A DNA stretch of 64,000 nt from Pseudomonadales bacterium (GTDB taxonomy: Bacteria; Pseudomonadota; Gammaproteobacteria; Pseudomonadales; Halieaceae), in the NCBI GenBank assembly GCA_024234815.1, contig JACKNO010000003.1, forward strand, positions 62,001-126,000, given 5' to 3'. The notes below the pieces were generated by a model. That model saw nothing but the letters and a program-made list of their open reading frames with translations, did not search any database and had not been told where the DNA came from. Below, piece after piece: positions 16,607 through 25,361 of this stretch (position 1 is the stretch's first letter; each line of letters opens with the position of its first letter). Both the position numbers and the translations under genes were made by a program.

Positions 16607-17704
16607 TTACCGGAATAGTAGTTCTGCCATCTTCTTCGATGACACCTCCCAATTGTAGCGAGCGGCTTCGGCGATAGACTGCTCCCGCAATGCGTCATAC
16701 CGCTGCCGGTCACCTGAAATTGTCACCAGCGCACGCACTATTTCGTCCTCCGAGCCAGGGTCGACATAGAGACCGGCACCGCCGGCCACTTCCGCCATGG
16801 CGGAATCGCGGGAGGTCACAACCGGCACTCCCGCAGATAATGCCTCGACCACCGGCAGTCCGAAACCCTCATACAGTGATGGCATGAGCAATGCGTAGGC
16901 GCCCCGGTAAAGACCGTATAGTTCCTTATCTTCCACCCTCCCAAGCAGCTCTACCTGGTTCGACAGCTCCAGCTGTGCGAGCAGTCCGGCAATGTCCTCG
17001 CCTCCCCAGCCCGTACCCCCTGCAATCTTGAGGGGGTAGGCCCGGCTCGTCCCGGCCAGGTAGCGACGATAGGCACGCAGCAACCGGGGAAGATTCTTGC
17101 GAGGTTCCAGGGTACCCACGAACAGGAAGTACCCGCCCTGCTCCCGCGGCTCTGGAATCTGCCCCGCGCAGCCTATCCCCTGCAACATGCTGGCTCCCGG
17201 CACCACAGACACCTTGGCGGCGTACTGGGGGAAAAAATGTTGTAGCCGCCGCCGGGTAAAGTGGGACACCACTGTGATCTGGTCGGCCCTGGCCAGCGCG
17301 CGCGGCGTGAAAAAACTCTCAATCTGGCGGCCCGGAAAACGCATGGTCTCCCCGTGATCCTTCCATACCAGATCGTGAATGGTAACGGTGGTGCGAATCG
17401 CGCCTGGCAATTGGGGCAGCTGGTGGCGCGGACCCCAGAAGGCGTCCACCCGGTCGCGCCTGGCCCAGCGCGGATAGAAGAACTGCGCCAACTGACTTGC
17501 CCGCAACGCCGCTGGCACGCCGGCGACGCAATGGTGCACGTTGGGCAGGTCAAAGCCTGCGGTGTCGTAGCGCTGCGGCGAATAAAAAAACCATTCGCCC
17601 CCCAGCGGGCACATGCGGGTTAACAGCTCACGGCTGTAGCGGTAAATACCGGTGCCCGGATGGCACAGGGGGCGGGCATCCACCGCGATCCGCCGCTCAG
17701 TCAT
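16607..17704 (-). CDS. Glycosyltransferase family 4
   Basis: A 365-residue retaining glycosyltransferase. GTGIYRYSRELL near the N terminus is the acceptor-side glycine loop, FVGTLEPRKNLPRLLRAY opens the donor domain, and EGFGLPVVEALSAGVPVV supplies EX7E. These features are typical of GT4 mannosyl- or rhamnosyltransferases. Close similarity in layout to the next gene upstream (both have EPRKN and EGFGLP) suggests that they add successive sugars made from the GDP-mannose/GDP-rhamnose pool whose genes follow. Confidence 0.9.
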   Translation of the reverse strand: MTERRIAVDARPLCHPGTGIYRYSRELLTRMCPLGGEWFFYSPQRYDTAGFDLPNVHHCVAGVPAALRASQLAQFFYPRWARRDRVDAFWGPRHQLPQLPGAIRTTVTIHDLVWKDHGETMRFPGRQIESFFTPRALARADQITVVSHFTRRRLQHFFPQYAAKVSVVPGASMLQGIGCAGQIPEPREQGGYFLFVGTLEPRKNLPRLLRAYRRYLAGTSRAYPLKIAGGTGWGGEDIAGLLAQLELSNQVELLGRVEDKELYGLYRGAYALLMPSLYEGFGLPVVEALSAGVPVVTSRDSAMAEVAGGAGLYVDPGSEDEIVRALVTISGDRQRYDALREQSIAEAARYNWEVSSKKMAELLFR

Positions 17705-17728
17705 TGCGCGCTATCCAGGCAGGGCAGC

Positions 17729-18880
17729 TCACGCGGCGATTTTCCGCAGCACGTCGACCAGGGCGGCGGCTGTTCCCTGCCAGGTGTAGGCCCCGCTTCG
17801 CGCAAGCCCGCGCTCTATTGCGGCGGCGCGCCACGCCCCGTCTTCCAGCGCGCGCTGCAGCGCCTGCGTCATGGCGCCCACATCCCGTGGCTCGGCCTGC
17901 AGCGCGGCATCCGCGCATAACTCCGGCAGCGCCGACGCGGCGGCGCACACTACCGGGACGCCGCTGCTCATGGCTTCCAGTACCGGCAGGCCAAAACCCT
18001 CGTAGAAAGAAAAGTAAGCCATTACCGCCGCGCCGGCATATAGGGCGGGTAAATCCGGCTCCGGAACATAATCGAGATAAATGACCTCTGCGCTTTCGCG
18101 CAGTTGACGTATCTCGTCCAGCAGCGCGCCACTGTTCCAGCCATAGGCGCCCGCGATGACCAGCGGATACTGTTTGCGCAAGCCGGGACTGAGGCCGCGA
18201 TAAGCCCGCAGCAAACCAGCCAGGTTTTTCCTGGGCTCGATGGTCCCGACGCTGAGCACATAGCCACCCGGTCGCAGTCCCCACTGCCGCAGCACCCCCG
18301 CCAGTTCCTGTTGGGTGTGCGGCCGAAACACCGGGTCTACGCCCAGCGGGATAGCGGTAACCCGTGCGGCCGGCAAGCCGAACAACTGCAACACTTCGGC
18401 CCGCACAAACTCCGAATCCGTGAGCAGGTGGTCGGCGGCGGCGACAGAATGGTGAATCTGCTCCCGCAGGTAGTTGACGCGATCGCGCGGGTGAAATTCC
18501 GGAAAGTGGAATACCGACAGGTCGTGCAGGGTAACCGCCGAGGCGCCGCTGACGGGCGGCACGCTGAAATTCGGGGAGTAGTAGATGTAATCGTTATAGC
18601 TGCGCAGGCTGGCGGCCAGCAGCCTGGACTTGCGCCTGCGATAAGGCCCCAGCAAAAGTTTGTAGGGCAGCAGCGGTTTGAGCCATTGCCGGAAGCCGCT
18701 CACGGCGGCGGGAGGGTCGATGGCCGCGGGATCAAAGCTGCCGAGCACCGTGTCGCCCCGCAGGTAGCTGACCTGGGCCACATCCTTTTGCGCAGGCAGA
18801 TGCCGGGCCAGTTCCAGCGTATAGCGGCCGATACCTGACAGGGGCAGGGAAACGGATGATACATCCAGCAGGACCTTCAC
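17729..18880 (-). CDS. Glycosyltransferase family 4
   Basis: A 383-residue GT4: LSGIGRYTLELARHLP, HDLSVFHFPEFHPRDR, SVGTIEPRKNLAGLLRAYRGL, and EGFGLPVLEAMSSGVPVV (EX7E). I prefer the GTG at 18880 because its GTGA overlaps the stop of the upstream reductase and the protein then begins VKVLLDVSS; another GTG at 18907 would add nine residues. Neither has a clear Shine-Dalgarno site. Direct coupling to the gmd/rmd pair suggests use of GDP-D-rhamnose or GDP-mannose, by inference. Confidence 0.9.
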   Translation of the reverse strand: MKVLLDVSSVSLPLSGIGRYTLELARHLPAQKDVAQVSYLRGDTVLGSFDPAAIDPPAAVSGFRQWLKPLLPYKLLLGPYRRRKSRLLAASLRSYNDYIYYSPNFSVPPVSGASAVTLHDLSVFHFPEFHPRDRVNYLREQIHHSVAAADHLLTDSEFVRAEVLQLFGLPAARVTAIPLGVDPVFRPHTQQELAGVLRQWGLRPGGYVLSVGTIEPRKNLAGLLRAYRGLSPGLRKQYPLVIAGAYGWNSGALLDEIRQLRESAEVIYLDYVPEPDLPALYAGAAVMAYFSFYEGFGLPVLEAMSSGVPVVCAAASALPELCADAALQAEPRDVGAMTQALQRALEDGAWRAAAIERGLARSGAYTWQGTAAALVDVLRKIAA

Positions 18881-19773
18881 TGGCTGGTCTGGGCGCGATA
18901 CATCCACTGCAGCGTATCAGCCAGGGGAATCAGTTCGAGATCGCCTATCGCGGCAACCAGTTTCTGGTTGGAGCCGGCCAGGCGCTTGACCTCGTTGGCA
19001 CGCACAAAGGCCGGATTGATATCAACCTCGATGGCATAGCCCGCCAGGTCAGCCAGTATCAACAGGATATCCTGAATGGAATAGGTGGCGCCGGAGCACA
19101 CGTTGTAGACCTCGCCCGCCTTGCCGGCGCCCAGCAGCCGGGCGTAGGCGTTGGCGACCATCCTGACATCGGAAAAATCGCGATACACGTCGATGTTTCC
19201 CAGTTCGACCCGGGGCATCGACCGCGCAAAATGATCGACCAGCTTTGGCAGCAGGAAGGAGGGCGATTGCCCAACGCCAGTGTAATTGAAAGGCCGCGAC
19301 AGGATGATCGGCAGCCGGTCGCGCCACTGCTGACTCATCATTTCCATCGCGCATTTACTCACCGCGTAATCGTTCTCGGGGCGCAGCGGAGAATCCTCGT
19401 GCAGTTCCGGTACATCGGCATTGCCGTAGACATTGGCACTGCTGGCCAGCAGGACTTTTTCAGGCGTACTGTCGCATGCCGCCAATGCGGCCAGGAGGTT
19501 GCGCGTACCGACGATGTTGCTGCTGTAGATTTCAGCGACATCGCCGTGCGCCACGAAAGCCACGGCGGCCAGGTGCACTACGACCCGGGGCTGGATGTCC
19601 GCCACTATCCTGCCCAGACTCTCGGCGTCGCGCAGATCGACGGCGTGATGGGCGCGCGATCCCGCGCGCCCCTGGCCGAGGCCGACCACCTCGTAGCCCA
19701 AAGCCTCCAGTTCCCGGGCCATATAGTGCCCGGTGAAACCGGCCAGGCCCGTGACCAATGCCGTTCCAGCCAT
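18877..19773 (-). CDS. rmd: GDP-4-dehydro-6-deoxy-D-mannose reductase
   Basis: A 298-residue extended SDR. The NAD(P) loop is VTGLAGFTGHYMARELEALG; VVHLAAVAFV, SSANVYG and YAVSKCAMEMM (catalytic Tyr-x-x-x-Lys) follow. It starts two bases after the gmd stop, a standard pairing. Rmd reduces the 4-keto intermediate from Gmd to GDP-D-rhamnose. A GDP-L-fucose synthase or GDP-6-deoxy-talose enzyme is the main alternative; Rmd fits better by size and motifs. Confidence 0.82.
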   Translation of the reverse strand: MAGTALVTGLAGFTGHYMARELEALGYEVVGLGQGRAGSRAHHAVDLRDAESLGRIVADIQPRVVVHLAAVAFVAHGDVAEIYSSNIVGTRNLLAALAACDSTPEKVLLASSANVYGNADVPELHEDSPLRPENDYAVSKCAMEMMSQQWRDRLPIILSRPFNYTGVGQSPSFLLPKLVDHFARSMPRVELGNIDVYRDFSDVRMVANAYARLLGAGKAGEVYNVCSGATYSIQDILLILADLAGYAIEVDINPAFVRANEVKRLAGSNQKLVAAIGDLELIPLADTLQWMYRAQTSQ

Positions 19774-19775
19774 GG

Positions 19776-20810
19776 TCAGAAAGACACCCCGCGCTCAACC
19801 CGCGCCAGGTCGGCCTCTACCATCATCGCGCACAACTCCTCCAGCGTAACAACCGGCTCCCAGCCCAGTTCCTTCCTGGCCTTGCCGGCATCACCAATTA
19901 ACAGCTCTACCTCGGCGGGGCGGTAGAACTCCGGATTGACCGCCACCAGTTCGGCACCGGTGCGCGTGCAGAGTCCCCGCTCCTGCTCGGCGCTGCCCTG
20001 CCACTCCAGGGTTTTTCCCACGGCCTTGAACGCCATGTCGACAAATTCCCGTACACTCTGGGTTCGGTTGGTAGCCAGCACATAGGTATCCGGTTGCTCC
20101 TGTTGCAGCATGCGCCACATGCCATCGACGTAATCACCCGCGAAGCCCCAGTCGCGCCGGGCATCGAGATTGCCCAGCTGCAGGCGGTCCAGTTGGCCCA
20201 GCTCTATCCTGGCGACGGCATCGGTAATCTTGCGGGTGACGAATTCACGACCCCGCAATGGTGACTCGTGATTGAACAGGATGCCGCTGCAGCCGAATAT
20301 GCCGTAGGACTCCCGGTAGTTCACCGTCATCCAGTGGGCGTATAACTTGGCGACACCATAGGGGCTGCGCGGATAGAACGGCGTGTCCTCCGACTGCGGT
20401 ACCGCCTGTACCAGGCCGAACATTTCCGAGGTGGATGCCTGGTAAAAGCGAATTGCCGGGTTGACGATGCGAATCGCCTCCAGCAGGTGTACCGCGCCGA
20501 TCCCGGTAATTTCCGCGGTGGTTACCGGTTGATCGAAGGATACGCCGACAAAACTCTGGGCCGCCAGGTTGAACACCTCGTCCGCACCGCTGCGCTCCAG
20601 CAGGCGGATGGCGGCGCCCGCATCGGTCAGGTCGTAGTCCAGCAGTACCAGGTTTTCATGGCCGAGAATGCCCACTTCGTCCAGGCGCCAGTGATTTACG
20701 GAGCTGGTGCGCCGGGTCGCACCCCAGACCCTGTAGCCCTTGTCCAGCAGCAGGCGTGCGAGATAAGCTCCGTCCTGGCCGGAAATGCCCGTGACTACTG
20801 CATTTTTCAT
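19776..20810 (-). CDS. gmd: GDP-mannose 4,6-dehydratase
   Basis: A 344-residue protein recognisable as Gmd: VTGISGQDGAYLARLLLDKGY at the N terminus, RTSSVNHWRLDEVG, NLAAQSFVGVSFDQP, QASTSEMFG (Thr and Glu of the dehydratase site), YGVAKLYAHWM, and the C-terminal RPAEVELLIGDAGKARKELGW. It converts GDP-mannose to GDP-4-dehydro-6-deoxymannose. With the adjacent reductase it marks a 6-deoxyhexose, most likely D-rhamnose, in this glycan. Confidence 0.95.
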   Translation of the reverse strand: MKNAVVTGISGQDGAYLARLLLDKGYRVWGATRRTSSVNHWRLDEVGILGHENLVLLDYDLTDAGAAIRLLERSGADEVFNLAAQSFVGVSFDQPVTTAEITGIGAVHLLEAIRIVNPAIRFYQASTSEMFGLVQAVPQSEDTPFYPRSPYGVAKLYAHWMTVNYRESYGIFGCSGILFNHESPLRGREFVTRKITDAVARIELGQLDRLQLGNLDARRDWGFAGDYVDGMWRMLQQEQPDTYVLATNRTQSVREFVDMAFKAVGKTLEWQGSAEQERGLCTRTGAELVAVNPEFYRPAEVELLIGDAGKARKELGWEPVVTLEELCAMMVEADLARVERGVSF

Positions 20811-20832
20811 AGATATTTTCCTGAGTTAAGCG

Positions 20833-22098
20833 TCAAGCGGTGCAGGTTGCGACCACGGTTTCTATCGCGTTGCGAAACAGGCGCGTATCGGATTCATTTT
20901 CGCACATCGAGGCGATAACGGGGACCAGCTCACGCTCCAGCAGGCTGTGTGCCAGTCGCGCGTCACTGAGCCGGGATGCCAGCGCCGCCAGCTCCTGCGC
21001 ATAGTGGCGGGCCGAATGCGCATCGCGCAATTGCTCCCAACCGCGCTGGCCGAGCTGGCGATACTTTGCGGGGAAAGCCAGGGCGTCCTGCAGCAGGGCG
21101 AGCAGGTCCGCACCTTCAGTGGCCACCGATATCTTGCAGACCGCGGCGTCGGGCAGCTCGCCGTACCAGCCCACATCGGTCACCAGGGTCGGCAGCGCCG
21201 CGGCCCAGTAGCGCAACTGGCTAGCCGAGGCCTCGCCCATGGTCGGCCAGCGCAAGTTTATCGCGAAGTCGGCTGTTTGCAACGCCTGGTCCAGTTGCTC
21301 ATCACTGACATAGCCGCGAAAACTGATGTAATCCAGCACCCCGAAATGCTCGGCGTACTGGCGTAACTGGCTGGTATTGCTGATATTGCCGAACAGCTCC
21401 AGGGCGATGCGGCCGGGCTCCGGCAGTTGCCCCCAGGCGTCCATGAACTCGATCAGGCGCCGGTTGGGGCCCACGTGCCCGCAGAACACGAAGCGCAGGG
21501 AGCCGTCGGGGCCTGTCCGCTGCGGTACCGGCTGTGGCGGCCTCGAGGGCAGGTTCAGTTGCAGCAGCGGCGTGCCGGGGGGAAGCTGGCCCTGCAGCTG
21601 GCGGCAGGCGTAGCTGGAATGGCAAATCACGCCCATGGCACCCTCGACAAAGGGCAGGAACAGGGGGTATTTCGCCACCATTTCATTGTAATCAGCCAAC
21701 GACTTTTCACTGCGGTTGACCAGTGAGCGCACCTCTTCGCCGTACTGCCGACACATCTGCTCTTTCCACAACTGGGGCTGCCCGAGCTGGTGCGACAGGT
21801 GACGGGCAAGATCCACCAGGCTCAGGTCGTGCAGCACTACCAGGCCCGGCTCCGCAAGTGAGCGTTCAAAGATGGGAAGGTGCAGGGGGTTATTGCCAAT
21901 ATGGTACACCGGCATGGGCGCCACGCCCGGCTCCGGTGTTGCGACCGCCCCGCTCAGCCAGCCCGGCATCTCGCCGCCCTGACCATCATCGACGGCGACA
22001 ATACCAGCATACTCCTGCAGGCTGGGCAGCAACTGGGCGCTGTAACGCGCTATCTCGCTGGACTGCGCGTCCAGGGGGGAAAACCAGTGGATATTCAT
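20833..22098 (-). CDS. Glycosyltransferase (GT4-like, diverged)
   Basis: A 421-residue GT-B protein: NIHWFSPLDAQSSEIARYS, VLHDLSLVDLARHLSHQLG, RFVFCGHVGPNRRLIEFM (donor-domain entry) and FGVLDYISFRGYVSDEQLDQALQTADFAINLRWPT. The EX7E site is replaced by GEASASQLRYWAA, which still has Glu but lacks the second one. It overlaps the upstream GT4 gene by 4 bases. A role in the same chain is likely; the donor is unknown. Confidence 0.8.
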   Translation of the reverse strand: MNIHWFSPLDAQSSEIARYSAQLLPSLQEYAGIVAVDDGQGGEMPGWLSGAVATPEPGVAPMPVYHIGNNPLHLPIFERSLAEPGLVVLHDLSLVDLARHLSHQLGQPQLWKEQMCRQYGEEVRSLVNRSEKSLADYNEMVAKYPLFLPFVEGAMGVICHSSYACRQLQGQLPPGTPLLQLNLPSRPPQPVPQRTGPDGSLRFVFCGHVGPNRRLIEFMDAWGQLPEPGRIALELFGNISNTSQLRQYAEHFGVLDYISFRGYVSDEQLDQALQTADFAINLRWPTMGEASASQLRYWAAALPTLVTDVGWYGELPDAAVCKISVATEGADLLALLQDALAFPAKYRQLGQRGWEQLRDAHSARHYAQELAALASRLSDARLAHSLLERELVPVIASMCENESDTRLFRNAIETVVATCTA

Positions 22099-23144
22099 GT
22101 GCGCAGCAGGCTCCGCACAATCCGGTCCCAGGACAATTCGATCTGGTCCACTCGCTGCCGCGCCGCAGCCCCCAGGCGCTCGGCCTCGGCCCGGTCGTTC
22201 CAGATGCGGCTGATGGCAAATGCCATTGCCCGCGGATCGGCCTGTACGATCAGCCCATTTTCCTCGTGCCGGACAAACTCGGTGGCACCCCCGGCATCCT
22301 CGAGGGTAAGCACCGCCTTGGAGGACAGCATCGCCTCGGGCGTGACATAACCGTAATCCTCATCGACCGGGGTAAATATCACCATCAGGGCATTGGCGTA
22401 GAGATCAAACTTGTCCTCCTCGGAAATACGCCCGCGCCACTCTATCTTGTCGCTGACACCCAGCTCCCGGGCGCGTTTTTGCAGCTTCTCGAGGTAATGA
22501 GGGCTGTCCGCCTCGCCGGCGAACACCACCTTCACCGGCTCCGGCACATGCACCAGCGCCTCCACCACGAGTTCCTGGCGTTTAATCGGCGTAATGCGAC
22601 TGGGAAAGAAAAAGTAGTCGCCGTAGCTGTCCACCCGGAAACGCTCCATGGAGCGCGGCGGCGGATACAGTACTTCCGAGCTGATATTGTTGTACTGCTT
22701 GAGCCTGCCGGTCACATTGCCCGAGATCGTGAAGACGCTGTCGCAGTTGCGGATCGCGGCATTGTCCTCGCGCCGGATCATATCCCGCAAGGCCTTGCCA
22801 TCGGGCATGGCGGCCAGATCCGACAGGCTCGAATCCCACAGGTCATAGGCGGCGCGATGCTGGTGCAGAATCCACAGCGACATTTTCGGGTGGGGTATGA
22901 GCCACATCGGGAATTTCAGGCCGATGACCCTGTCGATGGTGACGCCGTTGAAATTGCTGATATCCATCAGCTTGGTGGCGAGGATGGTATTGGCCAGGGT
23001 CTGCTGGGGATACCATTTGAACGGCAGGGTCAGTATTTCTGCGCGATGGCCGGCGGCCTTCAACTGGACCTCCAGATCCTCGGCCAGCACCTCGGCGCCG
23101 CCGTAGCAGAACGGCACCTGGGTATTGAGTATCAGTACATTCAT
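22095..23144 (-). CDS. Glycosyltransferase family 4
   Basis: A 349-residue GT4: NVLILNTQVPFCYGGAEVLAEDL, ITPIKRQELVVEALVHVP, VVFAGEADSPHYLEKLQ, and EX7E in EDYGYVTPEAMLSSKAVLT. The start is ATG 23144. Its last bases overlap the next glycosyltransferase (ATGA-type). The order in the block implies co-expression with the DUF4214-like gene upstream. Confidence 0.9.
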   Translation of the reverse strand: MNVLILNTQVPFCYGGAEVLAEDLEVQLKAAGHRAEILTLPFKWYPQQTLANTILATKLMDISNFNGVTIDRVIGLKFPMWLIPHPKMSLWILHQHRAAYDLWDSSLSDLAAMPDGKALRDMIRREDNAAIRNCDSVFTISGNVTGRLKQYNNISSEVLYPPPRSMERFRVDSYGDYFFFPSRITPIKRQELVVEALVHVPEPVKVVFAGEADSPHYLEKLQKRARELGVSDKIEWRGRISEEDKFDLYANALMVIFTPVDEDYGYVTPEAMLSSKAVLTLEDAGGATEFVRHEENGLIVQADPRAMAFAISRIWNDRAEAERLGAAARQRVDQIELSWDRIVRSLLRT

Positions 23145-23168
23145 GCGAAAACCAGTGGGGCTTGCCTG

Positions 23169-23759
23169 TTATGGATTGAGGTGGCGGATGATGTTTGCGA
23201 GATGTTCATTCTGGAAATCCGCGATCGCCTGGCTTTTGTCATCGGCGTCGTTTTTATGCATGGCAATCAGTCCGCGCAATTGCTCGATTTCCCCCTGCAT
23301 GCGCGGCAGGTAAAGCAGGGCCCGCAGATAGCGCGGTAACAGCCCCAGCACCGGAATCCGGCACAGGCGCTCTATGGCAAACGCGCGCGCCAGTCCTTTC
23401 ACCACGGTCTTGTGCTGCTTGCCCTCGGGGCCGTAGCGCAGCCGGAACAGCAGTTCCAGACGCGATGTCCGACCGCTCTGCAGCATCTGCAGGCGCGCGT
23501 TGAGACCCTCCACATCGGCATCCCGCTTCAGCAGGACCAGGTAGGCATTTTGCACGAATTGGCGGTCATAAAACGCCAGCAATTCCCCCACCGACCAGCG
23601 CTGGCGCTGGTAATCCCGCCCCACAGCCGCGGAAGCGCCGGCCAGCTGCAGTGGTTTGAAGCGGGCACCGGCCAGGCGCGGCACATCGCTGCGCTCAGCG
23701 CGGTTCTGTTCTATGCGATTCTGGATAAGCGCTTCTATGCGATCGGCATGCCCTGTCAT
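23169..23759 (-). CDS. DUF4214-like protein of unknown function
   Basis: A 196-residue protein. The middle part, FYDRQFVQNAYLVLLKRDA followed by DVEGLNARLQMLQSGRTS, matches the DUF4214 pattern (F...AY..LL.RD.D..GL), seen in proteins next to or fused with glycosyltransferases and in surface proteins. The rest is basic and ends in a coiled-coil-like stretch (DDKSQAIADFQNEHLANIIRHL). There is no signal peptide and no clear transmembrane helix. It shares one base with the double sulfotransferase gene upstream, so the two are probably made together. The function is unknown. Confidence 0.65.
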   Translation of the reverse strand: MTGHADRIEALIQNRIEQNRAERSDVPRLAGARFKPLQLAGASAAVGRDYQRQRWSVGELLAFYDRQFVQNAYLVLLKRDADVEGLNARLQMLQSGRTSRLELLFRLRYGPEGKQHKTVVKGLARAFAIERLCRIPVLGLLPRYLRALLYLPRMQGEIEQLRGLIAMHKNDADDKSQAIADFQNEHLANIIRHLNP

Positions 23760-25360
23760 CAGCTCGCCACCTCCATGTCTTCGGTTACGATGCCATTGTA
23801 CAGATTGAAGTCCCTGGCGTAGTAACCCTTAATACGCGCCGCGATCGCCTCATCCGCCAGTTCATTCAGCCATTCGGCGGGATCTGCAGGCAATTGCCTC
23901 GCGGGAGTGTCCGCATGTCGACCGCCCTGCGACCCGGCGATAACGGTCATTTCAGGGGCGCTAATAGTGACGGACAAGCCCCTGAGCCTGGCCAGGTCGC
24001 GCTCGATCTGCGGCAACTGATCCGGGCGGTACAATCTGTCATATTCCGCGGCCCAGGGCAGGTAGCGGACCTGGGGCAGCCAGAGCCGGTGATTGAACCG
24101 TCCGCTGGTAACGGCCTCTACAAACTGGCGAAAAGTGAGTCCCAGGGCCGGGTCCACGCCCGCCATCATGTCCGGGAACCGCGGCCATCGTGACAGTGAA
24201 TCCGGCGCCGCGACAACACGCTGCCGGTAGAGGTCGACCAGCCGGGAGACGGGGTGATAAACGATGGCAAACCTGAAGTAATCCGCGGACGTCGCGATTG
24301 CGGCAATATCCTCTTCGCTGCGATCGTGCAGCATGAGGCCGGTGGCGAATCGCTCCACCACCCGGTCAATCCCCAGTGCCAGTATCACGTCGGCATGCCT
24401 CGCACCCGAGTGCCTGAGCATCATGCGCTGGATAGGCCTGTCCACCACTCCCGGATTTGGCATGTACAGCAACCGCTGGGGCTCCGCCAGCATGGTCCGG
24501 CTCAGGGGCCACTGGAGCTTGCGGGACCCGCGTGCCGGCCAATAGTTCGCTGCGTCATCCCACTTCGGCGCTATCTCCTCGCGAGGTTCGGTAACGCGCG
24601 GCAGGCGCTGCAAACGGGCTTTGCGTTCATCGGCGTCGACGAGATTCAGCCACAGGCCCTGGTGTTCAGATTCCACCCATTCGACCAGTTTCCGGTCTTC
24701 CTGGTTCAGTTCCGCGATCAGGGCCAGCAGCGCCTCGTCCTCTAAAAAGGGGGCTGCGTAGTTATCCCTGCTCCTGTTCGCGGTAAGCGGACTGACCTCC
24801 GACCTTCCCAACAAGCCCCAGAGTTCACTGCGGAAACGGTCATATCGGGTGACGGTGCCAACCAGGTGATCGCGATTTCGCAGGCTCTGGCAAACACCCG
24901 CAAAAGTGGGCTTTCCGCGACTCAGGTAGCGACACTGGAAATTTGATATTTCCTCGCGAAAGGGACGGCAGCTGCGAATGGAATTGACCATGGAGTCGGG
25001 GTCGATCCCCTTGCGGAGCATAGCCCGCAGGGAGCTGACCCTGGATTTTTTGTCGTGTTCAGTGGAGGCCAGTTCCGGGCGGGTGTAGAAGACGAACAGG
25101 GAGATCGCGCGCTCGATAGGATCTCGCAGGATGGCGGTGTACAGAGGGTCCAGACTGGCCGGGTAGAAGGACAGGTACTTGTGCCCGCCCACCACCGGCT
25201 TGACCCCGATCCGTGATCGCGGGTAGCGCAGCACGCCTGCGGGGCAGTCCCTGCCAATCCAGAACACGTGGTCTCTGCCGATGTACTGGTTGAATTCGCG
25301 CTGTTGGCTGGTCCCCGCGGTCTTGGGTATATGCAGGAAAACCAGTTCGGGTCCATTCAT
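23759..25360 (-). CDS. Tandem sulfotransferase protein, second domain degenerate
   Basis: A 533-residue protein with two sulfotransferase-like halves. The first (1 to about 255) is complete: LVFLHIPKTAGTS (5'-phosphosulfate loop) and YTAILRDPIERAISLFVFY (3'-phosphate site). The second (about 293-533) keeps the fold order, with RLLYMPNPGV in place of the PAPS loop and FAIVYHPVSRLVDLYRQ in place of the Arg-Asp-Pro motif, so it has probably lost PAPS binding. ATG 25360 is chosen because the protein then begins just ahead of the PAPS loop; it lies one base after the upstream stop. The degenerate half may bind the acceptor or serve in dimerisation. Confidence 0.8.
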   Translation of the reverse strand: MNGPELVFLHIPKTAGTSQQREFNQYIGRDHVFWIGRDCPAGVLRYPRSRIGVKPVVGGHKYLSFYPASLDPLYTAILRDPIERAISLFVFYTRPELASTEHDKKSRVSSLRAMLRKGIDPDSMVNSIRSCRPFREEISNFQCRYLSRGKPTFAGVCQSLRNRDHLVGTVTRYDRFRSELWGLLGRSEVSPLTANRSRDNYAAPFLEDEALLALIAELNQEDRKLVEWVESEHQGLWLNLVDADERKARLQRLPRVTEPREEIAPKWDDAANYWPARGSRKLQWPLSRTMLAEPQRLLYMPNPGVVDRPIQRMMLRHSGARHADVILALGIDRVVERFATGLMLHDRSEEDIAAIATSADYFRFAIVYHPVSRLVDLYRQRVVAAPDSLSRWPRFPDMMAGVDPALGLTFRQFVEAVTSGRFNHRLWLPQVRYLPWAAEYDRLYRPDQLPQIERDLARLRGLSVTISAPEMTVIAGSQGGRHADTPARQLPADPAEWLNELADEAIAARIKGYYARDFNLYNGIVTEDMEVAS

Positions 25361-25361
25361 G

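Noticed and set aside
21723..23339. A 538-residue plus-strand frame
   Set aside because: It covers three minus-strand genes with clear motifs; composition is that of an antisense shadow.
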